This document shows, piece after piece, positions 25,188-33,218 of a stretch of 64,000 bases of DNA. The translations under genes and the position numbers were made by a program. The stretch spans positions 54,700 to 118,699 of the forward strand of contig NZ_LMJT01000016.1 in NCBI RefSeq assembly GCF_001429395.1. Reading direction: 5' to 3'. Numbering within the stretch: the first letter of the stretch is position 1; the number at the start of each line of letters is the position of its first letter. The notes beneath the pieces were generated by a model. The model was not told the DNA's origin and made no database searches. It worked only from the letters and a program-made list of their open reading frames with translations. The DNA is from Allobosea sp. Root381 (lineage in GTDB: Bacteria; Pseudomonadota; Alphaproteobacteria; Rhizobiales; Beijerinckiaceae).

Positions 25188-26162
25188 TCATTCGGTCAGC
25201 TTGATGCCGGTCTTCGCCACCAGATCCGTCAGGGTCGCACGGTCCCCGGCCATGAAGGCGCCGGTCTCCTGCGGGCTCCAGGCGACGGGCTCGATCACCA
25301 GCTCGCGATAGCGGGCGACGAGCTCGGCGTCGCCCATCGCCGCATTGATCGCCGTGTTGAGGATGCGCAGCGTCTCGGGCGCGATGCCCGCCGGGGCGAC
25401 GATCGAGGCCCAACCGGGATAGACCACCGCGACGCCCTGTTCCTTCAGCGTCGGCAGGTCCGGCAGCTGCGGCTGGCGGCCCTCGGTGGTGACGGCGAGC
25501 GCCTTCAGCTTGCCGCCCTGGATGTTGCCGAGGCTGGCGGCGAGGCTGTCGATCATGACATGCACCTGGCCGGACATCAGGTCGGCCGCCGCAAGCCCTG
25601 CGCCGCGATAGGGTACATGCGCCAGCTTGAGGCCGGTCGCCTGCATGATCATCTCGAAGACGAGGTGATTGGTGCCGCCGATGCCGGCCGAGGCGAAGTT
25701 GAGCTGCCCGGGCCGCTGCTTCGCATAGGCGATGAACTCGGCGAGCGAATTGACCGGCAGTGTCGGCGAGGCGTTGAGCGCCAGCGGGAACAGGCCGAGC
25801 ATGGCGACGGGCACGAAGTCGCTTCCGACGTCGTAGGGCAGTTTCTGGCCGAGCGCCGGCGCGGCGGCGAAGCTCGCTGCGGTCGCGACGAGGAGGGTAT
25901 GGCCGTCGGCCGGCGCCTTGACCGCGACCTGGCCGGCGACGATGCCGTTGGCGCCCGGCCGGTTGTCGATGATCACAGACTGCCCCAGCCCCCGCGACAG
26001 CGTCTCGCCGAGCCGCCGCGCCGCGATGTCGGTGCCGCCGGCCGGCGCGAAGGGCACGACCAGCTGGATGGGCCGCTCGGGAAAGGCGGCGCTGGCGGGC
26101 CGCGCACCGAGCGCGCTGGCGAGGCCGGCGAGGAGAATGGTGCGGCGATCGAGTCGTGGCAT
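25188..26162 (-). CDS. Tripartite tricarboxylate transporter substrate-binding protein (Bug/TctC family)
   Basis: A 324-residue periplasmic binding protein. The signal peptide has a twin-arginine-like start (MPRLDRRTILLAGLASALG) ending near ASA-A. The Bug fold landmarks are RPIQLVVPFAPAGGTDIAAR, IIDNRPGANGIVAGQ and NHLVFEMI. It binds small carboxylates outside the cytoplasm. No TctA or TctB membrane genes lie nearby, so it is an orphan binder here, as many Bug proteins are. Same strand and close to the FAD monooxygenase. ATG 26162 begins the signal peptide. Confidence 0.87.
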   Translation of the reverse strand: MPRLDRRTILLAGLASALGARPASAAFPERPIQLVVPFAPAGGTDIAARRLGETLSRGLGQSVIIDNRPGANGIVAGQVAVKAPADGHTLLVATAASFAAAPALGQKLPYDVGSDFVPVAMLGLFPLALNASPTLPVNSLAEFIAYAKQRPGQLNFASAGIGGTNHLVFEMIMQATGLKLAHVPYRGAGLAAADLMSGQVHVMIDSLAASLGNIQGGKLKALAVTTEGRQPQLPDLPTLKEQGVAVVYPGWASIVAPAGIAPETLRILNTAINAAMGDAELVARYRELVIEPVAWSPQETGAFMAGDRATLTDLVAKTGIKLTE

Positions 26163-26302
26163 CGGTATCCCATGAGACCGGGGAGGCGCTGGTCGCGTCG
26201 TGCGATCGCGGCAGCAAGAGGCGCCGCCAGAGTTCCCCGAATACATGGGATGGTCAAGGATCGGGCGGTCGGGTTGGCTGGCTGACGCTGCGTACCGCCG
26301 CT

Positions 26303-26399
26303 CCCGTCATTGCGAGGAGCGTCGGCGACGAAGCAATCCAGGGGGAGTAAGTGCTCTACGTCCCCCTTGATTGCTTGGCGCACGCTCGCAATGACGGGG
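26303..26399. repeat. Palindromic extragenic repeat, CGTCATTGCGAG family
   Basis: CCCGTCATTGCGAGGAGCG on the left and the near-complement ending CGCTCGCAATGACGGGG on the right, with AAGCAATCCAGGGGGA facing TCCCCCTTGATTGCTT inside, form a long imperfect hairpin of about 97 bases. This family is widespread between genes in alphaproteobacteria. Confidence 0.78.
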
Positions 26400-26425
26400 T
26401 CGGCTCAGCAGGACGTGCGCGGCAC

Positions 26426-26956
26426 TTACGTTCCCGGCCGGTTGATCGTCAGCTTCTGGAAGCCCTTGCCGGCGAGCACCGGCTTCTTCGACGAGAGGAT
26501 GCGCGAGTTGATGCCCTGCCAGCCGATCTCGCCGGAGAGTCGGCCGTACTCGATCTTGGGGCAGCGGTTCATGATCACGGTGACGCCCTTTGCCTCGGCC
26601 CGCGCGGCGGCCTCGTCGTTGCGGACCTGAAGCTGCATCCAGATCACCTTCGGCAGCGGGTCGAGCGCCAGCGCCTCGTCGGTGATCGGGCCGGCGGCTT
26701 CCGAGTTGCGGAAGATCTCGACCATGTCGAGTGCGCCCGGAATCTCCCTGAGCGAGCCATAGACGGTTCTGCCGAGCAGCGTCTGGCCGGCGAGTCCCGG
26801 GTTGACCGGGACGACGTCGTAGTCGCGATCGATCAGGTATTTCGTCACGATCCAGCTCGGCCGAGCCTCGTTGGCCGAAGCGCCGACGAGGGCGATGCGC
26901 TTCGTCGACTTCAGGATGTCGCGGATCAGGCGGTCAGGATAGGCGTCGTGGTTCAT
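26426..26956 (-). CDS. CoA-binding domain protein (YccU-like)
   Basis: A 176-residue protein with a Rossmann-like CoA-binding domain: KRIALVGASANEARPSWIVTK, YDVVPVNPGLAGQTLLGR, VYGSLREIPGALDMVEIFRN and, near the end, VTVIMNRCPKIEYGRL with a conserved cysteine. These small stand-alone proteins resemble the CoA-binding half of succinyl-CoA synthetases; the exact role is unknown. ATG 26956 (MNHDAYPD) is the first sensible start. It lies between two repeats, apart from other genes. Confidence 0.87.
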   Translation of the reverse strand: MNHDAYPDRLIRDILKSTKRIALVGASANEARPSWIVTKYLIDRDYDVVPVNPGLAGQTLLGRTVYGSLREIPGALDMVEIFRNSEAAGPITDEALALDPLPKVIWMQLQVRNDEAAARAEAKGVTVIMNRCPKIEYGRLSGEIGWQGINSRILSSKKPVLAGKGFQKLTINRPGT

Positions 26957-26992
26957 TGACTCGAAAGCTCGGAATTGAAGGGGGGCATGGAA

Positions 26993-27069
26993 CGTCATGG
27001 TCGGGCTTGACCCGACCCTCTTCGGCCGGAGATTCTCGGGGCTCCGCTTCGCTGCGCCCGAGAATGACG
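26993..27069. repeat. Palindromic extragenic repeat, TCATGCTCGGG family, copy 3
   Basis: Begins CGTCATGGTCGGGCTTGACC and ends CGCCCGAGAATGACGG, a shorter copy of the repeat at 20956 and 22480, between two leftward genes. Confidence 0.65.
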
Positions 27070-27086
27070 GTGAAGCCGACGATACG

Positions 27087-27899
27087 CTAGTCCGTCCACA
27101 CCGGCGTACGCTTCTCAACGAAGGCGCCGATGCCTTCTTCCGCATCGCGCGCAAGCATGTTCTCGACCATCACGGCGCTGGCATGGTCATAGGCCGCGGC
27201 GAGCCCCATCTCGCGCTGTTCGTAGAAGGTGCGCTTGCCTATCTTGATCGTCGCCGGCGATTTCGAGGCTATCACCGCTGCGAGGCGTTGCGCCTCCGCC
27301 AGCGCGCCGCCTGCCGGCACGACGCGGTTGACCAGGCCCATCCGCGCCGCTTCCTCGGCCGGCACCATCTCGCCGAGCAGCAGCATCTCCAGCGCGTGCT
27401 TGGCCGCGAGGTTGCGCGTCAGCGCTACCATTGGCGTCGAGCAGAACAGCCCGATATGGACGCCAGGCGTGCAGAAGCGGGCAGCCTCGCCGGCCACCGC
27501 CAGATCGCAGCTCGCGACGAGCTGGCAGCCGGCGGCCGTGGCCGTGCCTTCGACGGCTGCGATCACCGGCTGGGGCAGGGCGGTGATCTGCTGCATCAGC
27601 GCCGAGCAGCGGCCGAGGATGTCGGTGAAGTAGGCCCGGCCACGATCCGCATCGGCGCGATGCGCGGTCATCTCCTTGAGGTCGTGGCCGGCCGAGAACA
27701 CCGGTCCTTCCGCCGCCAGCACCACCGCCTTGACGTTCCGCTCTTCGGCGAGGGCGGAGAAGGCATCGCTCAGGGCTGCGATCAGCGCCTCGCTCAGTGG
27801 GTTGCGCGACTGCGGTCGGTCGAGCGTCAGCGTGACGACACCCGCCGCATCCTCGCGCCGGAGAACGGGGGCCGGATCGGACCTGTGGTGAACGTTCAT
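27087..27899 (-). CDS. Enoyl-CoA hydratase/isomerase family protein
   Basis: A 270-residue crotonase-fold protein. It has LTLDRPQSRNPLSEALI, an oxyanion-hole segment FSAGHDLKEM (residues about 70) and a second at VEGTATAAGCQLVASCDLAV. The usual catalytic glutamates of hydratases are not obvious: TATAAGCQLVASCDLA has Gln/Leu where G-E pairs often occur, so this could be an isomerase or a paralogue of unknown specificity. ATG 27899 has AAGG upstream. It is divergent from the thioesterase gene, suggesting shared acyl-CoA metabolism. Confidence 0.85.
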   Translation of the reverse strand: MNVHHRSDPAPVLRREDAAGVVTLTLDRPQSRNPLSEALIAALSDAFSALAEERNVKAVVLAAEGPVFSAGHDLKEMTAHRADADRGRAYFTDILGRCSALMQQITALPQPVIAAVEGTATAAGCQLVASCDLAVAGEAARFCTPGVHIGLFCSTPMVALTRNLAAKHALEMLLLGEMVPAEEAARMGLVNRVVPAGGALAEAQRLAAVIASKSPATIKIGKRTFYEQREMGLAAAYDHASAVMVENMLARDAEEGIGAFVEKRTPVWTD

Positions 27900-28020
27900 G
27901 GCAGGACCTTCGACTTTTCGACTGCGGCCGTTCGATTGGCGCTTTGGCTTATTGTCGGGCGGGCGCCCGCGTGCTGCAAGGGGAATGACCTCAACCCATG
28001 CTGTGCCGGATCGCCCCGAG

Positions 28021-28449
28021 ATGACCACCCGCATGACCGTTTCCGAACTCGAGGCCTATCTCGATGAGGTTTTTCCGCAGCTCCATATCGGTGGCCGCAC
28101 CTATTTCGTCGAGGAAGTCGGCCTGATGACGGCCCGCATGCGCTGCGACTATCACGAGAAGCATCTGCGCCCGGGCGGCACGATCTCCGGGCCGACCATG
28201 ATGGCGCTGGCGGACCTCGCACTCTACGCCGCGATCCTCGCGCAGATCGGGCCGGTGGCGCTGGCCGTGACCACGAGCCTGAACTTCAACTTCCTGCGCA
28301 AGCCCGGCAAGGCCGCGTTGATCGGGGAAGCGAGGCTGCTCAAGCTCGGCAAGCGGCTGGCCGTCGGCGAGGTCGCCCTGTTCTCGCAGGGCGAGAGAGA
28401 GATGGTGGCCCACGCGACGGGTACCTATTCGATCCCGGCCGAGCGGTAG
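28021..28449 (+). CDS. PaaI-type hotdog-fold thioesterase
   Basis: A 142-residue hotdog protein: LRPGGTISGPTMMALADLAL is the catalytic helix region (the base of PaaI-type enzymes sits near the GxxxxxPxxxxxxD part), followed by TTSLNFNFLRKPGKA. These enzymes hydrolyse acyl-CoA thioesters. ATG 28021 gives the usual family length; an in-frame ATG at 27985 would add 12 residues. It is divergent from the enoyl-CoA hydratase and followed after 9 bases by the TauE-type gene. Confidence 0.85.
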   Translation: MTTRMTVSELEAYLDEVFPQLHIGGRTYFVEEVGLMTARMRCDYHEKHLRPGGTISGPTMMALADLALYAAILAQIGPVALAVTTSLNFNFLRKPGKAALIGEARLLKLGKRLAVGEVALFSQGEREMVAHATGTYSIPAER

Positions 28450-28458
28450 CCGCCGCTG

Positions 28459-29208
28459 ATGGCCGATGTGACCCTGCTGCAATATGCGCTGGTCGGCCTG
28501 GCCTCGCTTCTGGCCTCGATCGTCGGCGGCGTCGCCGGCTATGGCACGGGGCTGCTGCTGCCGCCGGTGCTGATCCCGCTGATCGGCGCCGAAGCGGTCG
28601 TGCCGGTGATCGGACTCTCGGCCCTCTTCACGAATGGCAGCCGGCTCGTCGCCTTCCGCGAACATCTCGACCTGAGAAGGGCTGGCATCGTCTCGCTGTT
28701 CGCCTTGCCGTTCTCGGCGCTCGGCGCCTATGGCTACACGCTTCTCTCGGGGCGTGGCGCGCTGCTGCTGATCGGGGCCGTGCTGATCGTGCTCGTGCCG
28801 GCGCGCCGGCTGATGGCGCGCCGGCTCGGCCATCTCGGCGATGGCGGGCTCGCCCTCGCCAGCAGCGGCTACGGCCTGCTCGTCGGCGGCACCTCGGGCT
28901 CGGGCGTGTTCCTGATCTCGATGCTGCTCGCCGCCGGGCTTTCCGGCATGGCGGTGATCGCGACCGACGCGGCGATCTCGCTGCCGGTGGGCATCGTCAA
29001 ATGCGCGGTCTTCCTGTGGCAGGGCGCGCTGCCGCCTGCCGCCTGGATCATGGCCGGCGTCATCGGCCTCGCCGCCGTCCCCGGCGCCTTCGTCGCAAGG
29101 CGCTTGACGGGCGGGCTGACGCTGGCCGCCCATGCCTGGATACTGGACGGCGTCGTGGTGCTCGGCGGCACGCTGCTCCTGGTGCAGGGGCTGCGCGCCG
29201 CGAGCTGA
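28459..29208 (+). CDS. Sulfite exporter TauE/SafE family membrane protein
   Basis: A 249-residue protein with about eight membrane segments in two halves, the TauE/SafE layout: LASIVGGVAGYGTGLLLPPVL in the first half and GGTSGSGVFLISMLLAAGLSG in the second. Members export sulfite, sulfoacetate or other small anions; the actual cargo here is unknown. It follows the hotdog thioesterase by 9 bases and is probably co-transcribed. Confidence 0.85.
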   Translation: MADVTLLQYALVGLASLLASIVGGVAGYGTGLLLPPVLIPLIGAEAVVPVIGLSALFTNGSRLVAFREHLDLRRAGIVSLFALPFSALGAYGYTLLSGRGALLLIGAVLIVLVPARRLMARRLGHLGDGGLALASSGYGLLVGGTSGSGVFLISMLLAAGLSGMAVIATDAAISLPVGIVKCAVFLWQGALPPAAWIMAGVIGLAAVPGAFVARRLTGGLTLAAHAWILDGVVVLGGTLLLVQGLRAAS

Positions 29209-29215
29209 CGGGCCG

Positions 29216-29992
29216 CTACTTCGCCGGGATCGGCTCCAGCCCCGTCTTCCTGATCGCCGGCGCCGCCTCGCTCGAGCCCAGGCAGGCGATCAGTTGCTTC
29301 GCCGCCGCTGGCTCCTTCGCGCCCGCGGCGAGGCCCGCCGAGAAGACGGTGACGCGCTGGATCTCCTCCGGCAGCGTGCCGACGAAGTCGAGCCCCTCGA
29401 TCGGGACCAGCTCGCTCACCTGCTGGAAGCCGAGCTCGGCCTCGCCGCGCGCCACGATCGTGCCGACGCGCTCGGAGAAGATCTTTTTCGACTTGGCCAT
29501 CACCGCCCCGCTCGGGTCGAGCTTGGGAAACAGCTCCTCGGAGAGATAGGTGCCGCTGGCGCTGGCGGAATAGGCGATGGACTTCGCCTCCATCAGCGTT
29601 TTGGTCAGCGCCGCCACCGTCGAGATGTCCGGCTTGGACGCGCCGGCCTTGACCGAAAGGCCGATCGCGGAGCGGGCCAGGTCCACCCGCGTTCCGGCCT
29701 GGCCCTTGCCGTCATCGACCAGCTTGTCGAACGCCTCTGCCGCCAGGATGACGACGTCGGCCGGTTCGCCGCGTGCCAGCCGGTTGGGGATGGCGTCCGG
29801 CGCCGCGCCCATCGAGGCGCCGTAGCCGCTGACGACCTTCTGCCCGATCTTCAGCTCGCAGCCGGCGAGAAGGTCCTTATAAGCGGCGGTGAAGCCGCCG
29901 GAGCTGAGAACGTGAACCTCTGCCAGCGCATGGGCCGGAAGGGCCAGCATCGCGGCGAAAGCGAGCACTGCGGAACGATGTTTCCGTTTCAT
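29216..29992 (-). CDS. ModA-like periplasmic substrate-binding protein
   Basis: A 258-residue secreted protein. A signal peptide (KRKHRSAVLAFAAMLALPAH, cleavage near ALA-E) is followed by VHVLSSGGFTAAYKDLL, the beginning of the molybdate-binding-protein fold, and by GEPADVVILAAEAFDKLVDDG. Molybdate/sulfate-type binding proteins feed an ABC importer, but no modB/modC genes are near, so this one may bind another anion or organic ligand. AGGAGG sits 9 bases before ATG 29992. A GGTATC palindrome in the upstream region may control it. Confidence 0.75.
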   Translation of the reverse strand: MKRKHRSAVLAFAAMLALPAHALAEVHVLSSGGFTAAYKDLLAGCELKIGQKVVSGYGASMGAAPDAIPNRLARGEPADVVILAAEAFDKLVDDGKGQAGTRVDLARSAIGLSVKAGASKPDISTVAALTKTLMEAKSIAYSASASGTYLSEELFPKLDPSGAVMAKSKKIFSERVGTIVARGEAELGFQQVSELVPIEGLDFVGTLPEEIQRVTVFSAGLAAGAKEPAAAKQLIACLGSSEAAPAIRKTGLEPIPAK

Positions 29993-30051
29993 GGCGCATC
30001 CTCCTGGCTCATGCTGATCGAAGTGACGGCAGGTTCGCAAGCGTGACGTAC

Positions 30052-30065
30052 GGTATCTGGATACC
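30052..30065. promoter_or_regulatory. Operator-like palindrome GGTATC-TG-GATACC
   Basis: A perfect 6-bp inverted repeat with a 2-base centre in the 228-base region between the ModA-like gene (leftward) and rplM (rightward). It is like operators of GntR-family regulators. A near-match is at 12900-12912. It lies 60 bases upstream of the leftward start codon, so it could control that gene. Confidence 0.45.
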
Positions 30066-30124
30066 TTTTCTGCCATCCATCTCAAATAGCTGCGTTTTTT
30101 GGCGTAAACAGAGCTTCTGCTTGC

Positions 30125-30153
30125 TTGACAGGAGCCGGCTTGCCGCCTATCCA
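30125..30153 (+). promoter_or_regulatory. Promoter of rplM-rpsI
   Basis: TTGACA (30125-30130), exactly 17 bases, then TATCCA (30148-30153), 68 bases before the rplM start. A perfect -35 and ideal spacing fit the strong sigma-70 promoter expected for a ribosomal protein operon. Confidence 0.75.
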
Positions 30154-30220
30154 CCGCCTCACATCGCCGCTGGCTAGAGCCGGCGGCTTGTCGTTTCTCC
30201 AAGCTCGAAAGGCGCTCGCG

Positions 30221-30682
30221 ATGAAGACCATCTCGCTCAAGCCCGCCGATGTCGAAAAGAAGTGGGTTGTGATCGACGCCTCCGGGCTCGTCGTCGGCCG
30301 TCTCGCCTCCGTCGTGGCGATGCGTCTGCGCGGCAAGCACAAGGCCGCCTACACCCCCCACGTCGACTGCGGCGACAACATCATCGTCATCAATGCCGAC
30401 AAGGTCGTCCTGACCGGCCGCAAGCGCGACCAGAAGGTCTACTATCACCACACCGGCTATGCCGGCGGCATCAAGGAGCGCTCCGCCAAGTTCATTCTCG
30501 AAGGGCGCTTCCCTGAGCGCATCGTCGAGAAGGCCGTCGAGCGCATGCTGCCCCGCGGCCCGCTGTTCCGCCAGATCCTCGGCAACCTGCGCGTCTACAA
30601 GGGCGCCGAGCATCCCCACGCAGCCCAGTCGCCGGAGGCGCTCGACGTCGCCGCGCTCAACAGCAAGAATGCGAGGGTCTGA
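30221..30682 (+). CDS. rplM: 50S ribosomal protein L13
   Basis: A 153-residue protein with the L13 landmarks: [46 protein letters not shown], and [18 protein letters not shown] followed by [15 protein letters not shown]13 is an early-assembling protein of the large subunit. ATG 30221 ([10 protein letters not shown]) is chosen by the family start. It is 2 bases from rpsI, the universal pair. Confidence 0.98.
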   Translation: MKTISLKPADVEKKWVVIDASGLVVGRLASVVAMRLRGKHKAAYTPHVDCGDNIIVINADKVVLTGRKRDQKVYYHHTGYAGGIKERSAKFILEGRFPERIVEKAVERMLPRGPLFRQILGNLRVYKGAEHPHAAQSPEALDVAALNSKNARV

Positions 30683-30684
30683 CT

Positions 30685-31164
30685 ATGGCTGAAGTTCTCC
30701 AGTCTCTCGAGCAGCTCGGCCAGGTCGCCAAGACCGCGCAGCCGGACGCTCCCGTCCATGTCAAGAAGGTCGATGCGCAGGGCCGCGCTTATGCCACCGG
30801 CAAGCGCAAGAACGCCATCGCTCGCGTCTGGATCAAGCCGGGCACGGGCAAGATCACGGTGAACACCCGTGACCAGGAGGTCTATTTCGCGCGCCCCGTG
30901 CTGCGCATGGTCCTCCAGCAGCCGCTGATCCTGGTCGAGCGCCTGACCCAGTACGACGTCGTCGTCACGGTCAAGGGCGGCGGGCTTTCGGGCCAGGCAG
31001 GTGCTGTCCGTCACGGCATCTCGAAGGCGCTGACCTTCTATGAGCCGGAGCTTCGCAGCCCGCTCAAGAAGGGCGGCTTCCTGACCCGCGACTCGCGCGT
31101 CGTCGAGCGCAAGAAGTTCGGCAAGGCCAAGGCCCGCCGCAGCTTCCAGTTCTCGAAGCGCTGA
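30685..31164 (+). CDS. rpsI: 30S ribosomal protein S9
   Basis: A 159-residue S9 with an N-terminal extension of about 30 residues usual in alphaproteobacteria, then [39 protein letters not shown] and the basic C-terminal tail ending QFSKR that contacts P-site tRNA. It follows rplM and is closed by a strong terminator. Confidence 0.98.
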   Translation: MAEVLQSLEQLGQVAKTAQPDAPVHVKKVDAQGRAYATGKRKNAIARVWIKPGTGKITVNTRDQEVYFARPVLRMVLQQPLILVERLTQYDVVVTVKGGGLSGQAGAVRHGISKALTFYEPELRSPLKKGGFLTRDSRVVERKKFGKAKARRSFQFSKR

Positions 31165-31190
31165 TCGTTTTCCGATCATCCGATATGTGG

Positions 31191-31219
31191 AAAGGGCGGC
31201 TCGCAAGAGCCGCCCTTTT
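31191..31219 (+). terminator. Rho-independent terminator of rplM-rpsI
   Basis: GGGCGGCTC-GCAA-GAGCCGCCC is a perfect 9-bp stem with a tetraloop, preceded by AAA and followed by TTTT, 27 bases after the rpsI stop. It may work in both directions, also for the convergent SGNH gene. Confidence 0.88.
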
Positions 31220-31256
31220 CGCTTGGTGAGCGCGGTTCGTCGCCGGTGCGCTCCAG

Positions 31257-32234
31257 CTATATTCTTGGTGCATTCTCGTCCCGCGAACCGGCGCCCGCTT
31301 TGCTGAGAAATGCCGTGGGTTGCGTTACTCTGGCCCGCCTGAGGAAGGGCAGGTAGGCTTCGGCCATGGCAGGTGCCTTGGTCGATTTCGGATGGATCTC
31401 GTCGCGCATGTCGGCGCTCTGCAAGGCGGACCGGAAATCGATGATTTCGACCTTGACCTTGGCCTTGCGCTGCACGCTCGACAGCACGTCCTCGAAGCGG
31501 TCGATCAGCAACTCGACGATGGCCGCGATTAAAGGGCGGTGAGCTGGGTTGATCGGCTCGAAGCCTCTGGCTTTGAAGTAGCGCCCGAGATGCATGCCCT
31601 CGTCATGGGTCGGTACGGCGCCGTAGGTGTAGGTCTGTAGAGCCACCCGCGTGCGGGGCGAGATCTTCGCGACGTCTTCGAGGATCTGCTTGTAGGTGTA
31701 TTTCACCGAGGCGAGGATGTGGTCGAAGTTCTTGTTGACGTATTTTCGGGCATTGGCTGGATCCAGATCTCCCGAGGCCCGCTGCTTCAGCCATGTCGGA
31801 ATTGTCTCTCCGAGGAAGTCGTTGCCGCCGGCGGAAAGCAGGAACGCCTTCGGCTTGTTCGCGAGACAGGTGCGATAGCCGGTTGGATCGTCACGGCGTG
31901 CGAACACCTGCGCGATGGTCCGCGAGTAGCGCGAGACGTTGCTGACCTGATAGCCCATCTTGTTGAGGTGCTGCACCATGGTGACCTGGTTGCCGTAGAT
32001 GGACAGGCAGAACCATGAGTCGCCTTCGGCGAGAATCTCCCCAGGATCAGCGTTCACCAGGCAGGGGCTAGGGCCCGCGTCGAAGATGTTCAGATAGCGG
32101 GGCCCGAGATCGGCCAAATCCGCGGTGCGGCCGGCGACGGGCACGATCAGGTCGTCATAGCGCGCCCATGCCAATCCGCGTCCGATCCGTTTATTGGCTG
32201 GCGCCCGTTCCTTCCCGCTTCGTTTTGCCGGCAT
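31257..32234 (-). CDS. SGNH/GDSL-like hydrolase-fold protein, divergent
   Basis: A 325-residue protein with SGNH-type blocks in the right order: LAEGDSWF (Ser73), LLSAGGNDFLG (Asn138) and DEIHPKSTKAPAM (Asp/His pair near the C-terminus). No signal peptide: the N-terminus is basic (MPAKRSGKERAP), which is unusual for this mainly secreted group. The conserved-looking pattern implies esterase or lipase-like chemistry, but the family match is remote. A perfect palindrome lies 18 bases upstream of the start. It is convergent with rpsI. Confidence 0.6.
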   Translation of the reverse strand: MPAKRSGKERAPANKRIGRGLAWARYDDLIVPVAGRTADLADLGPRYLNIFDAGPSPCLVNADPGEILAEGDSWFCLSIYGNQVTMVQHLNKMGYQVSNVSRYSRTIAQVFARRDDPTGYRTCLANKPKAFLLSAGGNDFLGETIPTWLKQRASGDLDPANARKYVNKNFDHILASVKYTYKQILEDVAKISPRTRVALQTYTYGAVPTHDEGMHLGRYFKARGFEPINPAHRPLIAAIVELLIDRFEDVLSSVQRKAKVKVEIIDFRSALQSADMRDEIHPKSTKAPAMAEAYLPFLRRARVTQPTAFLSKAGAGSRDENAPRI

Positions 32235-32251
32235 GGGCGATACCTCCCTGT

Positions 32252-32270
32252 TGCTGACGTTGCGTCAGCA
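32252..32270. promoter_or_regulatory. Perfect palindrome upstream of the SGNH-like gene
   Basis: TGCTGAC-GTTGC-GTCAGCA, 7-bp arms, 18 bases ahead of the leftward start at 32234 and 109 bases from the rightward SDR start. Its place suits an operator overlapping the leftward promoter. Confidence 0.45.
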
Positions 32271-32378
32271 TGGAAAGCGCGAGCCGTCCGGTTTGTCGAA
32301 TCGTTTTCGTGTTTTGGTTGTGGCGCCGCTGCGCGCTTGTTGCAGTATGTGCCGGCTTCACAAAACAGGAATCTGCTG

Positions 32379-33134
32379 ATGACTGCCCGACCCGTTCTCC
32401 TCGTCACCGGCGGCAGCCGGGGCATCGGCGCCGCGATCTGCATCATGGCGGCGCAGCGCGGCTACGATGTCGCGGTGAACTACCAATCCAATGCCGAGGC
32501 GGCCGAGAAGGTCGTCGCGGCCTGCAAGGCCGCCGGCGCCAAGGCCATCGCGATCAAGGGCGACATGGCCAAGGATGCCGACATCACGCGGGTCTTCGCT
32601 GAAGTGGCGGCCGCGCTCGGGCCGCTGAGCCATGTCGTCAACAATGCCGGGATCACCGGGCCGGCGGGCAGGCTCGCGGACGCCGACCCGCAGACCATCC
32701 GCACCTGCATCGACGTCAACGTCACCGGCGCCATTCTGGTCGCGCGCGAGGCGGCGCGCGCGCTCCTCGCCAATGGCGCGGCGAAGGACAGGGCCATCGT
32801 CAATATCTCCTCGATCGCCGCCGGCATCGGCTCGGCCGACGAGTTCGTCTGGTATGCGGCCTCGAAGGGCGCGATCGATTCCCTCACCATCGGCCTTGCC
32901 CGCGAGCTGGCGCCCTCCGGCATCCGGGTCAATGCGGTCGCTCCGGGCATGACCGAGACCGACATCCACGCCATGTCCTCGGGCGAGCCCGGACGCGTCG
33001 CCCGCATCGCGCCGACGATTCCGCTGAAGCGCGCGGCCCAGCCCGAGGAGATCGCCGAGGCCGTGCTCTTCGCCCTGTCGGAGGCCTCGTCCTACATGAT
33101 CGGCTCGATCCTGCGGGTTGGTGGCGGGCGGTAG
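32379..33134 (+). CDS. Short-chain dehydrogenase/reductase
   Basis: A 251-residue classical SDR: NAD(P) motif TGGSRGIGAAI, NNAG in VVNNAGITG, catalytic Ser in NISSIAAG and YAASK (Tyr/Lys), then GIRVNAVAPGMTETD. It resembles glucose/ribitol dehydrogenase or 3-oxoacyl-ACP reductase-like enzymes; the NYQSN segment after the second strand suggests NADPH preference. The substrate is unknown. ATG 32379 with AGGA 9 bases upstream. Confidence 0.88.
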   Translation: MTARPVLLVTGGSRGIGAAICIMAAQRGYDVAVNYQSNAEAAEKVVAACKAAGAKAIAIKGDMAKDADITRVFAEVAAALGPLSHVVNNAGITGPAGRLADADPQTIRTCIDVNVTGAILVAREAARALLANGAAKDRAIVNISSIAAGIGSADEFVWYAASKGAIDSLTIGLARELAPSGIRVNAVAPGMTETDIHAMSSGEPGRVARIAPTIPLKRAAQPEEIAEAVLFALSEASSYMIGSILRVGGGR

Positions 33135-33218
33135 GGGCGAGGCGGCACCGCAAGCCTCCGGCTGATACGTTCGGCACTTCGTGCTAAATCCTGACGCGAA
33201 TCCGTCGACCGGAAAGCC

